From UBA8828 sp964510855 (GTDB lineage: Bacteria > Verrucomicrobiota > Verrucomicrobiia > Opitutales > UBA953), in assembly GCA_964510855.1 (NCBI GenBank), contig CAZEDB010000019.1, forward strand, positions 1 to 30,891: a stretch of DNA of 30,891 nt, read 5' to 3'. Shown here one piece after another: positions 1 to 7,915 of this stretch (positions within the stretch are counted from its first letter, which is position 1; every line of letters starts with the position of its first letter). The position numbers and the translations under genes were made by a program. The notes under the pieces are model-generated. The model did not search any database. It saw only the letters and a program-made list of their open reading frames with translations, and was not told the DNA's origin.

Positions 1-31
1 CTAATCCTCGGATTTGAAGTTGGTTAAAACG

Positions 32-57
32 GGGCCCGGGAAACCGGGCCCTTTTTT
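32..57 (+). terminator. Strong intrinsic terminator with GAAA tetraloop
   Basis: An 8-bp all-GC stem (32..39 with 44..51) is closed by a GAAA loop (40..43) and followed by six T (52..57). This is a textbook rho-independent terminator on the plus strand and probably ends a gene lying left of the window. On the minus strand the hairpin is followed by a short T-run (GTTTTAA), so it may act in both directions. It lies 52 bp before the DJ-1-like gene. No gene is seen in 1..109. Confidence 0.85.
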
Positions 58-109
58 GTGTCCGGGTCTTTGGTTTGACGGGTCAACCCCGTCTGCCACC
101 TTACAACCT

Positions 110-655
110 ATGACCCGCCCCCTTACCGTCTTAGCTCCCCTCGCTGTCGGCTTCGAGGAACTGGAGTTGGTAGCCCCCGTCGATCTCTTGCGGCGCGCGG
201 GCTGTGAGGTCACCCTTGCCACGATAGACGGTAACTTCCTAGTTACCGGCCGCAATGGCCTCGTACTCAGGGCAGAACGCCCCCTCGATGAGGTCATGGG
301 TCTCCCCTTCGACGCCCTGCTCCTGGCTGGGGGCCCAGCGGTGATGGAACTTCGGCGCGACCCTCGTCTGCCTGCCCTCATTCGCCGGCTCCACCAAGCT
401 CAAGCGGTGATTGGCGCGATTTGTGCCGCCCCCCTCTTGCTCAAAGATGCCGAGGTCTTGCCCGCCAATTTCACCTGTCATGATTCCTGTCAGGCTGAGC
501 TCACCCAAGCCAAACTCGATCAGCGCGTCGTTGTTGTCGGTAAAATCCTTACTTCACGCGGTGCGGGTACGGCTATCGACTTTGGGCTCGCGCTCATTGC
601 TGCACTCCAAGGCCCAGCCGCCGCCGAACGCATCCGCCACGAAGTCATGGCCTAA
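110..655 (+). CDS. DJ-1/PfpI (ThiJ/YajL) family protein
   Basis: This 181-residue protein has the flavodoxin-like fold of the DJ-1/PfpI superfamily, whose members are reported as glyoxalases, deglycases, chaperones or peptidases. The nucleophile-elbow cysteine is C105 in AICAAP. The acidic partner lies in GFEELE (residues 14-19). The C-terminal LTSRGAGT motif matches DJ-1/YajL more closely than the PfpI protease branch. Length is typical (DJ-1 is 189 residues). An in-frame ATG at 14 would begin inside the upstream terminator and add a non-family sequence, so the ATG at 110 was chosen. No Shine-Dalgarno sequence precedes it. It converges on the sigma-factor gene, whose stop is 25 bp away. The exact substrate cannot be told from sequence. 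Confidence 0.9.
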   Translation: MTRPLTVLAPLAVGFEELELVAPVDLLRRAGCEVTLATIDGNFLVTGRNGLVLRAERPLDEVMGLPFDALLLAGGPAVMELRRDPRLPALIRRLHQAQAVIGAICAAPLLLKDAEVLPANFTCHDSCQAELTQAKLDQRVVVVGKILTSRGAGTAIDFGLALIAALQGPAAAERIRHEVMA

Positions 656-680
656 ACGCTAGCGCCGGTAATTGCTGCGA

Positions 681-1766
681 TTAAAGCCCCTTACGTTCGT
701 CGGCTTGATCCTGCGCCCGTTGGGTGCGGAAGAACTCGCGTAAGACTTCGCGCTTAGCTTCTTCGCGACGTTCCTCCTTGGCTTCGTCGGGCGTGCGGAT
801 GCGTTCCTTGTTCGCCATCGAGCGTCGCAGGTGCATCAGCGCTAAATGCTCGAGTTGGCGCACGCGTTCACGCGTCAACTTATACCGCGCGCCTACTTGC
901 TCAAGGGTTAGGGGAATGTCGCCATTAAGACCGAAACGCAGACGAATAATTTCTGCTTCACGCGGATCCAACTCAGACAAGAGGTCGTCGATATCGGAGC
1001 GGTCGGACTTATTTCGCAGGCTCTCGTAAGGATTCACCGCACCCTCGTCTTTAACTAAATCACCCAAGGTGGCGTCACCATCTTCGCCCACCGGGGTATC
1101 GAGCGAGGTGGAGCGGTTGGCCAAAGTCTTAAGGTGGGCGATTTTGTTGACGGGCAACTCCATGACCAAGGACAGCTCCTCATTGGTGGGTTCCCGTCCA
1201 ATCTCCGTCGTCAATTGATTGATTACCCGTCGCATCGCAGCAATCCGGTCGACCATGTGCACGGGCAGACGCAACGAACGACCATTGGAAGCCAAGGCGC
1301 GCTTGATGGACTGCTTAATCCACCAGGCGGCGTAGGTGCTTAACTTACCTCCTTTGTCGGGGTCGAAGCGTTCAACCGCTTTGATCAGCCCCAAGTTGCC
1401 CTCGCTGATTAAATCCATGAAGGGCAGGCCAAAGTCTTCGTAGTCTCGGGCAATCCGCACCACTAAGCGCAGATTCGCCTGAATCATATGTTGCCGGGCT
1501 GCTTCATCGCCTTTTTGCACGCGTCGCGCGAGTGCGACTTCTTCTTCTCCCGTGAGCAAGGGCGTCTTGCCAATTTGGTCGAGGTAGTAACGGAGTGGTG
1601 AACGCTCATCCGCGGGCAATTCATCCCAAGGCTTGCCTGGCTCCGTGACATCTAAGTCAGGCTCAGTCGGCGCCGCGCTCGGTAAAGGTTTTTTAACCAC
1701 CGGCACGACTGTGGGCTGCGGTTTCTTAACGGGCTCCGGCTTCCCCTCGGGCTTGCGCTTAGGCAT
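681..1766 (-). CDS. RNA polymerase sigma factor, sigma-70 family (RpoD/RpoS-like)
   Basis: This 361-residue sigma factor directs RNA polymerase to promoters. A Lys/Pro-rich N-terminus (1-50) is followed by region 1.2 (SPLRYYLDQIG, 56-66), region 2 (about 95-165, with DLISEGNLGLIKAVERFD and the -10-binding STYAAWWIKQSI), region 3 (about 170-245) and region 4 (about 258-315). Region 4 contains the -35 helix-turn-helix LTLEQVGARYKLTRERVRQLE. It lacks the large non-conserved region 1.1 insertion of a housekeeping RpoD, so a group-2 (RpoS-like) or compact primary factor are both possible. About 45 highly charged residues follow region 4.2, longer than usual. The start codon overlaps the trpE stop (TAATG, 1768..1764), implying translational coupling. 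No anti-sigma gene is adjacent. Confidence 0.93.
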   Translation of the reverse strand: MPKRKPEGKPEPVKKPQPTVVPVVKKPLPSAAPTEPDLDVTEPGKPWDELPADERSPLRYYLDQIGKTPLLTGEEEVALARRVQKGDEAARQHMIQANLRLVVRIARDYEDFGLPFMDLISEGNLGLIKAVERFDPDKGGKLSTYAAWWIKQSIKRALASNGRSLRLPVHMVDRIAAMRRVINQLTTEIGREPTNEELSLVMELPVNKIAHLKTLANRSTSLDTPVGEDGDATLGDLVKDEGAVNPYESLRNKSDRSDIDDLLSELDPREAEIIRLRFGLNGDIPLTLEQVGARYKLTRERVRQLEHLALMHLRRSMANKERIRTPDEAKEERREEAKREVLREFFRTQRAQDQADERKGL

Positions 1767-3313
1767 TAGCTTCGAGCGCGTAAGCGGGCTGCTAGACCCA
1801 GCGCACGCAAGACGCCTTTAGATTTATTCAGAGTTTCTTCGTATTCCGAGGTGGCAACAGAATCGGCCACTACGCCGGCACCCGCCTGAATGCTAGCGAC
1901 GCCGTTGCGTAGAAAAGCGGTGCGTATGACTATGCAGGAGTCGTGACCGCCATCGTAACCAAAGTAACCCACCGCGCCGCCGTAGGCGCCGCGACGTTCC
2001 CCTTCGAGTTCGGCAATCACTTGCATCGCACGCACCTTGGGCGCGCCCGTTAAGGTGCCTTGGGGGAAGGTCGAGCGGAAGAGGTCAAAAGCGTTTTTGC
2101 CTGCAGCCAAGGTGCCTTCGACCTGCGACACAATGTGCATGACATGCGAGTAGCGCTCAACCACAGCGTAGTCGGGGACGCGTACCGAGCCGATGGTGCA
2201 AACCCGCCCGAGGTCATTGCGCGCGAGATCAACGAGCATGAGGTGTTCCGCTCGCTCTTTGGGATCGGCTAAGAGTTCGGCTTCAAGACGGCGATCCTCG
2301 ACGGGGTCAGCCGAGCGTGGACGGGTCCCAGCAATCGGGCGAATCTCACAGCGACGTTCGGTAAGACGTACGTTAACTTCAGGCGAAGCGCCCACGAGGT
2401 TAAAGCCTTGCCCGGTCTCGACCACAAACATGTAGGGCGAGGGATTGACTTGCCGCAGCACGCGATAAAGCGAGAGCGGGTTACCTTCATAGGCAACGTC
2501 GACCCGACGAGATAAAACAATCTGCACGCAATCGCCGGCGCGGATGGCTTCTTGGGCTTGGTGCACGCGGGCTTCGAAGGCAGCTTGCGTGACATTACTC
2601 GTGCCGCTCGCCAGCGGGGCATCGGCCTCAAGTTCAGCGGGCTCAGCCGCGCGTGGCCCAGCTAAGGTTGCGCGCAGACTCGCTAGGTCGGCTTCAGCCT
2701 GAGTCCAGGCCGCCTCAGGCCCAGCAGCTCCGATGCGGGCATTGACGATGAGTCGCAGGCTTTGACGGACGTGGTCAAACGCCACCAATCGGTCGACCAA
2801 CATGAAGTGGGTGAGGGGAATGTCGGTTGGTCCACCCTTGGCCCGAGGTACACTCGGCTCCACGCGATGAATGTATTCGTAGCCCACCATGCCGACCATG
2901 CCGCCGTGAAACGGAGGCAGTCCGGGGACTTTTGCCACACGCAACCCAGCGAGTTCTTGTTCGACTAATTCTAGCGGGTCATTCGGGGTTGCGGTCGTCT
3001 TAGCGGGACCGTCGCGACGGCTCACTACGGTACGGTCTTCCCACGAGGTAATCGAAAGCGCAGGGTTAGAACCGCAGAAACTATAACGGCTGACACGTTC
3101 CCCGCCACTGACCGATTCAAAGAGAAAAGCGGGACCGAGTTGACGTAAGCGGGCGTAGACTGAAACCGGGGTTTCAAGGTCAGCCATTAAGTCTAGGCAC
3201 ACCGGAACGATATCGGCACTTTGGGCCAATTTTAGAAAGGTCGCCTTGTCAGGAAAGAGACTCAAAGGAGTAACCTTAACTTGAACGAAACCCTGCTCCG
3301 GGGGAAGCCCCAA
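1766..3313 (-). CDS. trpE: Anthranilate synthase component I
   Basis: The enzyme makes anthranilate from chorismate, the first committed step of tryptophan synthesis, using ammonia supplied by TrpG. The N-terminal half holds FLFESVSGGE and RYSF, the region of the tryptophan feedback site. The C-terminal chorismate-binding domain shows CVQIVLSRR, IRPIAGTRPR, LVDLARNDLGR, FPQGTLTGAPKVRAM and AYGGAVGYFGYDG. Family length is about 500. The annotated extent uses a TTG at 3313 (515 residues). A second TTG at 3265 gives MSLFPDKATFLKLA, which fits the usual TrpE N-terminus and has AAGG eight bases upstream, so I think 3265 is the likelier start. No trpG is adjacent. It lies between a methyltransferase gene (17 bp upstream) and the sigma factor (1-bp overlap). 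PabB is the alternative; the TrpE-like LVDLARNDLGR/LTGAPKVRAM set favours TrpE. Confidence 0.93.
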   Translation of the reverse strand: MGLPPEQGFVQVKVTPLSLFPDKATFLKLAQSADIVPVCLDLMADLETPVSVYARLRQLGPAFLFESVSGGERVSRYSFCGSNPALSITSWEDRTVVSRRDGPAKTTATPNDPLELVEQELAGLRVAKVPGLPPFHGGMVGMVGYEYIHRVEPSVPRAKGGPTDIPLTHFMLVDRLVAFDHVRQSLRLIVNARIGAAGPEAAWTQAEADLASLRATLAGPRAAEPAELEADAPLASGTSNVTQAAFEARVHQAQEAIRAGDCVQIVLSRRVDVAYEGNPLSLYRVLRQVNPSPYMFVVETGQGFNLVGASPEVNVRLTERRCEIRPIAGTRPRSADPVEDRRLEAELLADPKERAEHLMLVDLARNDLGRVCTIGSVRVPDYAVVERYSHVMHIVSQVEGTLAAGKNAFDLFRSTFPQGTLTGAPKVRAMQVIAELEGERRGAYGGAVGYFGYDGGHDSCIVIRTAFLRNGVASIQAGAGVVADSVATSEYEETLNKSKGVLRALGLAARLRARS

Positions 3314-3330
3314 GGCACTAGGGAAAATCC

Positions 3331-4209
3331 TTAACGGCTCTTAGACTGCCACCGACCCCAAAGTGAGAGCGGTAAAAGACGTGAATCGCCGCTATGTTTA
3401 AGGGCCAGTTCCCCAATATCAACCGAACCGCCCAGACCTTGCGTCATTTCCGACAAGAGATTACCGCAAAGCACCGAGGACGCGTCGATGGTGTAGACAG
3501 TTAGAAGCACGAAGCGGGCCTCGGATGAGAGAATCTTACGGCACTCACGGAGGAGGGGGGCAAGGTCGCGTTCAATTTTCCAAAGCTCACCGTTGGGTCC
3601 ACGACCAAACGCCGGCGGATCGAGCAAGATGGCTTCATAACTATTCCCGCGCTTGGCTTCGCGAGCGACAAACGTGGGCGCGTCTTCGAGGATCCAACGA
3701 ATGGGTGCTTCAGCGAGACCGGATAAATCTTGGTTACGACGTCCCCAAGCCACCGCTGGTTTCGAGGCGTCGACATGCGTGACGGACCAGCCTGCTTGCG
3801 CCGCTACGAGCGAGGCCGCCCCGGTGTAACCAAAAAGATTTAGGAGTTTAGGACGGGTTGCTCCTGAAACTTTTTGCGCCGCTAACCAATCCCAGTGCGG
3901 GGCTTGTTCAGGGAAAACGCCGACCTGCTTTGAGTTGTCCATGAACCGCAACTGCAGGCGAATTTTCCCCAACTGAGTTTCCCATTCCCGGGCGGTACCG
4001 CCTTTGAGACGCCAGTGACCTTCCCGGCCCCCGTCTTCATGTGTGGCGACGGCTTTGGCCCACTCCGCTTCGGGTAGGGCAGGGCTCCACCACGCTTTAG
4101 GTTCGCTGCGAATCACGCGCACACCACCAAAGCTTTCCAGTTTCCGACCGTTGCCGGAATCTAGTAGGCGATGACCTTCCCATTCACTGGCGAGCACCTC
4201 GATGCGCAT
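3331..4209 (-). CDS. Class I SAM-dependent methyltransferase, COG1092/RlmI-like
   Basis: The 292-residue protein resembles 23S rRNA (cytosine-C5) methyltransferases of the RlmI/RlmK group. Evidence is the pre-domain VGVFPEQAPHWDW (about residues 96-108), SAM-binding motif I LLNLFGYTGAAS (about 121-132), the acidic ribose-binding strand VTHVDASK, and catalytic motif IV LLDPPAFGRGP (about 194-204). It is shorter than E. coli RlmI (396 residues) and lacks an obvious N-terminal PUA domain, so target and substrate are uncertain. It heads the minus-strand operon with trpE and the sigma factor. The ATG at 4209 sits 92 bp from the divergent GH13 gene if that gene starts at 4302, and the upstream sequence is pyrimidine-rich with no SD. 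Confidence 0.8.
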   Translation of the reverse strand: MRIEVLASEWEGHRLLDSGNGRKLESFGGVRVIRSEPKAWWSPALPEAEWAKAVATHEDGGREGHWRLKGGTAREWETQLGKIRLQLRFMDNSKQVGVFPEQAPHWDWLAAQKVSGATRPKLLNLFGYTGAASLVAAQAGWSVTHVDASKPAVAWGRRNQDLSGLAEAPIRWILEDAPTFVAREAKRGNSYEAILLDPPAFGRGPNGELWKIERDLAPLLRECRKILSSEARFVLLTVYTIDASSVLCGNLLSEMTQGLGGSVDIGELALKHSGDSRLLPLSLWGRWQSKSR

Positions 4210-4301
4210 GGATTCAGCGTGGAGAGATTTTTTGGCGAGGGCAAGGGGCGTCCCATGGGGTTTGTCCTTTCCCGCCGAGCTTCCTGCGGCTTGGATGCGC
4301 T

Positions 4302-6647
4302 ATGTTGAATTGGCTAGCCGGCGCACGGTGGGAGACTCGGACCTCAGGTCTGGTCTCGCTGACGCGCGATTGGACGGGTCCAGGCTTGCCCCCGCTGCGC
4401 CTCGATGAGCCAGGTTCACTAGTTTTACTCGAGCCTGCGGATACGCGTCATGTGGCTTTGCGCTCGGGTCATTGGATGCAGGAGGGTGAGGTGCGCTTTT
4501 TTCTTTGGAAAACCTTGGTGCCCGACTTGGTTGAGCCGGGCGCGATTGTGGCCGGTCCCTTTAACGCTTGGGGGCAAGCCACCGATTTAGAGCGTTGGAC
4601 CTTGCATGCCGCCTGTGTGGGTGGAGCCGATGGTTTTGTTTGTTCCGTGCCTTTACGGGATGTGGTGCCGCCAGGAGGCGTTGCCCCTTTTAAATTCAAA
4701 TTACCCGACGGCCGTTGGATTGAGCCTCCGCATGATGCCGACAATGTACTGCGCGATTGGCAAGGTCACCGTAATCTCACGGTCGATGCGCGTCGTACCG
4801 GTCAGCACTGTTTCCGTTTCGTGGCTGAAGGTGCCGATGCGCTCGATGGGGGGCGTCGTATCCGTTGGGAGGGTGCAGGTCGGGGTGAAGCGGTAGAAAT
4901 TCTTGCCTGCGGACCGCTCGATCACCTTCAACCCACGGGCCGCCTCGGAGCGATGGCCAGCAAGGAGCGTACTAGCTTCCGTCTCTTTGCGCCGCGAGCC
5001 ACCGCGGCAGCGGCTTTGTGGGATACATCAGCTGGCGTGACGCAACGCGTTGAACTCAAGCCCGAGGGGCAGGGCATTTGGTCAGCAACCGTGGCCTCCG
5101 ATCTCACCGGCGCGCCTTACCAAATCGAAGTCGATGGGCAGGCACCCTTAGTCGATCCTTGGGCGCTTCGCGTGACGCGCCGAGGGGAGGAACGTCGCGG
5201 GCTGGTTTCAGGTCCCGACGATAGTCGTGTCTACGCCGATGGTTTCACGGTGCCGCGCCCTGAAGATTTAATCGTACTCGAAGCCCATGTGCGCGATTTA
5301 TTAAGTCTCGTCGGCCCAGCTGAGCGCGGCGGTTTTAAAGAACTTGCCAACTGGATTCGGCGTGATGGCGCCTATCTGCGCAGGCTCGGAGTTAACGCGC
5401 TCGAATTATTACCCTGCGCTGAATACGAACGCGGCTCCGATCCCCAAGAGTATCACTGGGGTTATATGCCTACCTCGGCCTTTGCGCCCGCCACGGCTTA
5501 TGCTCCGGAAGGGCAGGGGCCTGAAGCTTTTCGCGAACTTGTAGCTGCTTGTCATGAGGTGGGCTTAGCGGTGGTGGTCGACCTCGTACTCAATCACTTC
5601 GGTTCGCCTAATGATTTGCTGGCGCTCGATGCGGACTATTGGTTCCGGCGCGACGCTACCGGTGCGCTGAGTAATTTAAGCGGCTGTGGGAATGATTTCC
5701 GCGCCGAATCGCCCGTCGGCGCCCGTTTAATTGCCGAGAGTATCTTACATTGGCTAGGACCACTTGGTGCCGATGGTGTTAGACTCGACCTTGCTGAACT
5801 TCTCGGCACCCCAATTTTAAAAGACGTGGAAGCGGAAGTGCGGGCACGTGCTCCTGGCAAAATTCTTATCGCTGAGCCCTGGAGCTTCCGGGGTCATATT
5901 GGACCTGAACTCGATCGCACGAGTTGGACGAGTTGGGATGATGGTTTCCGGGAGTTCTTGCCCGCCTATGTGCGCGGCCATGCGCGCGCCAGTGACCTTC
6001 TTCATCAAATGGCGGGGCTCGGTATTCGCCCTGCCGCCCGGTTGCGCTATTTAATGTCGCACGACGACCATGCCTGGATGGATCGCATCACCGCTCGCCC
6101 TGATGGTAATGGGAGCGAGCCCTTGCCTGAAGATATTTTACGTAACCGCTTAGGGCACCTCCTGCTGCTCGCTTCGGTTGGCGTGCCGATGTTGGCAGCA
6201 GGACAAGATTTTCTTCACAGCAAGCAAGGGGTGGGGAATACCTGGCGCCGGGGCGATCTCAACGCCCTCTCTGCCGAGCGTCTGACGCGCTTCGCGAGCG
6301 AGCACGCCTGGGTTGCTGCCCTGATTCATTTCCGTCGCTCTGAAGCGGGGGCGCCGCTCCGTCCGCGTGAGACCGTCTCAAGGGGCTGGATGCGACCAGC
6401 CTTTGCTCCCGACTCCGAAGCCTTCGCGGCAGAGTTTAATGCCGATGGGGCCTTGGGGGCTGGCCGTATCTTGGTCGCGGCCAATCCCCACCCGTGGGAG
6501 GTTAAGGTCGTGGTCCCGCCCGCTGGGTGGAAGCCCGTGGTCCTTTCCCCGTTACCTGATTGTGCCCATGCCCCGGGTGTCAGCCCAGCTTGGAAGGCCG
6601 ATGAACTGGTACTTCCCCCGCTGGCCTGTGGCCTTTGGTGGCGCTAA
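4302..6647 (+). CDS. Alpha-amylase family (GH13) glucan hydrolase/debranching-like protein with two N-terminal CBM48-type domains
   Basis: This 781-residue protein should cleave or debranch alpha-glucan. Residues about 60-165 form a first glycogen-binding-like module (AGPFNAWG at 84-91). Residues 225-315 form a second CBM48-type module (FRLFAPRATAA). The catalytic barrel carries all four GH13 regions: VVVDLVLNHFG (D427, N431, H432), DGVRLDLAEL (R494, nucleophile D496), ILIAEPW (acid/base E525) and MSHDDH (H587, D588). Isoamylase or pullulanase-like debranching is a fair guess; exact specificity is unclear. No signal peptide is seen, suggesting a cytoplasmic glycogen-metabolism role, fitting glgB at 26084. 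The start is doubtful: 4208..4380 in another frame reads as plausible protein that may be the true N-terminus (see findings). No SD precedes either start. gap begins 59 bp downstream. Confidence 0.88.
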   Translation: MLNWLAGARWETRTSGLVSLTRDWTGPGLPPLRLDEPGSLVLLEPADTRHVALRSGHWMQEGEVRFFLWKTLVPDLVEPGAIVAGPFNAWGQATDLERWTLHAACVGGADGFVCSVPLRDVVPPGGVAPFKFKLPDGRWIEPPHDADNVLRDWQGHRNLTVDARRTGQHCFRFVAEGADALDGGRRIRWEGAGRGEAVEILACGPLDHLQPTGRLGAMASKERTSFRLFAPRATAAAALWDTSAGVTQRVELKPEGQGIWSATVASDLTGAPYQIEVDGQAPLVDPWALRVTRRGEERRGLVSGPDDSRVYADGFTVPRPEDLIVLEAHVRDLLSLVGPAERGGFKELANWIRRDGAYLRRLGVNALELLPCAEYERGSDPQEYHWGYMPTSAFAPATAYAPEGQGPEAFRELVAACHEVGLAVVVDLVLNHFGSPNDLLALDADYWFRRDATGALSNLSGCGNDFRAESPVGARLIAESILHWLGPLGADGVRLDLAELLGTPILKDVEAEVRARAPGKILIAEPWSFRGHIGPELDRTSWTSWDDGFREFLPAYVRGHARASDLLHQMAGLGIRPAARLRYLMSHDDHAWMDRITARPDGNGSEPLPEDILRNRLGHLLLLASVGVPMLAAGQDFLHSKQGVGNTWRRGDLNALSAERLTRFASEHAWVAALIHFRRSEAGAPLRPRETVSRGWMRPAFAPDSEAFAAEFNADGALGAGRILVAANPHPWEVKVVVPPAGWKPVVLSPLPDCAHAPGVSPAWKADELVLPPLACGLWWR

Positions 6648-6706
6648 GTGTGTTTCGGCGCTTGCCTTTTAGCTAGGGAGAGGGATTTGCTGACCCTTTA
6701 CGCACT

Positions 6707-7753
6707 ATGGCAATCAACGTCGCAATCAATGGATTTGGCCGCATCGGCCGACTCGTCTTCCGTGCCCTCGTCGAACAAGGTCACCTTGGGACGAAGTTTA
6801 ACGTCGTCGCCGTGGGGGATATTGTCCCAGCCGACAATCTCGCCTACCTTCTTAAGTACGACTCTACCCAAGGGCGCTTCCAAGGCACGGTGACTTCTAA
6901 GAAATCATCACCTGACAAAGCTGATGACGATGTCTTGGTGGTCAATGGTCACGAAATCAAAGTCGTTTCCGCTAAGACTCCCGCCGAACTCCCTTGGGGT
7001 GCGATGGGTGTGCAAATCGTGATTGAGTCCACCGGTCTCTTTACCGAAGCCGCCAAAGCTAAGGGCCACCTCGAAGCTGGCGCTAAGAAGGTGATTATTT
7101 CTGCGCCTGCTAAAGATGAAGATATCACGGTCGTGATGGGCGTTAATGACGAAAAGTATGACACCCAAAAGCATCACATAATCTCGAACGCATCCTGCAC
7201 CACCAATTGCCTCGCGCCCCTCGTTCACGTTCTTCTTAAGGAAGGTTTCGGCGTGGTCGAAGGCCTGATGACCACGGTCCACGCTTACACCGCCACCCAA
7301 AAGACGGTCGACGCGCCTTCCCGTAAGGACTGGAAGGGCGGCCGCTCCGCAGCCATCAATATTATTCCTTCCACCACGGGTGCGGCTAAGGCGGTGGCCT
7401 TGGTTTGCCCTGAGGTTAAAGGTAAGCTCACGGGTATGGCCTTCCGAGTGCCTACGCCTACGGTTTCAGTGGTCGACTTAACCGTCCGTACTTCGAAAGA
7501 CACCAGCCTTGCAGAAATTAAGGCAGCTATGAAGAAGGCCTCAGAAACCTACCTCAAGGGCGTGCTCGCTTACACCGAAGACGAGGTGGTTTCTTCGGAT
7601 TTCATTCACGATAAGAGTTCTTCGATCTTCGATGCGGGTTCCTCGATTGAGTTGAATAAGAACTTCTTCAAGCTCGTCAGTTGGTATGACAATGAGTGGG
7701 GCTATTCTAACCGGGTGGTTGAGTTGCTCGCGAAGATTTCAGCTAAGCTCTAA
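6707..7753 (+). CDS. gap: Glyceraldehyde-3-phosphate dehydrogenase, type I
   Basis: It converts glyceraldehyde-3-phosphate, NAD+ and phosphate to 1,3-bisphosphoglycerate. The protein has 348 residues; most GapA proteins have about 330-340. It begins with the Rossmann motif INGFGRIGR (8-16). D38 in VGDI sits where NAD-specific enzymes carry an acidic residue. The catalytic cysteine is C164 in SNASCTTNCLAP and the base is H192 in TTVHAYT. The S-loop (APSRKDWKGGR) and the C-terminal WYDNEWGYSNRV are intact. An insertion around 62-75 (SKKSSPDKADDD) accounts for part of the extra length. The start lacks an SD. A clear terminator follows at 7772..7802, so gap is probably transcribed apart from pgk. 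Confidence 0.97.
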   Translation: MAINVAINGFGRIGRLVFRALVEQGHLGTKFNVVAVGDIVPADNLAYLLKYDSTQGRFQGTVTSKKSSPDKADDDVLVVNGHEIKVVSAKTPAELPWGAMGVQIVIESTGLFTEAAKAKGHLEAGAKKVIISAPAKDEDITVVMGVNDEKYDTQKHHIISNASCTTNCLAPLVHVLLKEGFGVVEGLMTTVHAYTATQKTVDAPSRKDWKGGRSAAINIIPSTTGAAKAVALVCPEVKGKLTGMAFRVPTPTVSVVDLTVRTSKDTSLAEIKAAMKKASETYLKGVLAYTEDEVVSSDFIHDKSSSIFDAGSSIELNKNFFKLVSWYDNEWGYSNRVVELLAKISAKL

Positions 7754-7771
7754 TTAAGGCTTAGGTGGTCT

Positions 7772-7802
7772 AAAAAGGCGTGGCTTCAACCACGCCTTTT
7801 TT
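7772..7802 (+). terminator. Intrinsic terminator after gap
   Basis: A 7-bp GC-rich stem (GGCGTGG 7777..7783 with CCACGCC 7790..7796) has a 6-nt loop. It is extended by A5 (7772..7776) pairing with the T-run (7797..7802). The A/T symmetry makes it potentially bidirectional. It lies 18 bp after the gap stop codon. Confidence 0.9.
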
Positions 7803-7875
7803 ATGTCCGTGGTTTTACCCACAGCTCGCCAAGATTTAGTGGCTTTGAGGGTGATGCTGCTTTTACGCCTTCCCC

Positions 7876-7905
7876 TTGACGGCAAGAAGCCTCATGTTTT
7901 TTAAC
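7876..7905 (+). promoter_or_regulatory. Possible sigma-70 promoter for pgk
   Basis: TTGACG (7876..7881) matches five of six -35 consensus bases. TTTAAC (7900..7905, 18-bp spacer) matches four of six -10 bases. If real, the transcript would start only a few bases before the pgk ATG at 7916, giving a very short or nearly leaderless mRNA. That would suit the absence of an SD. It is a pattern match only. Confidence 0.35.
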
Positions 7906-7915
7906 ACTAACTCCC

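Noticed and set aside
4202..4408. A separate small gene of 68 codons before the GH13 protein
   Set aside because: It overlaps the GH13 frame and has no independent family match. It is better explained as the possible true N-terminus of that protein in another frame, so it is listed as a finding, not a gene.
6908..7300. A 130-codon open frame antisense to gap
   Set aside because: It lies wholly inside the well-supported gap gene, has no recognisable domain, and such antisense frames are common in GC-rich codons.
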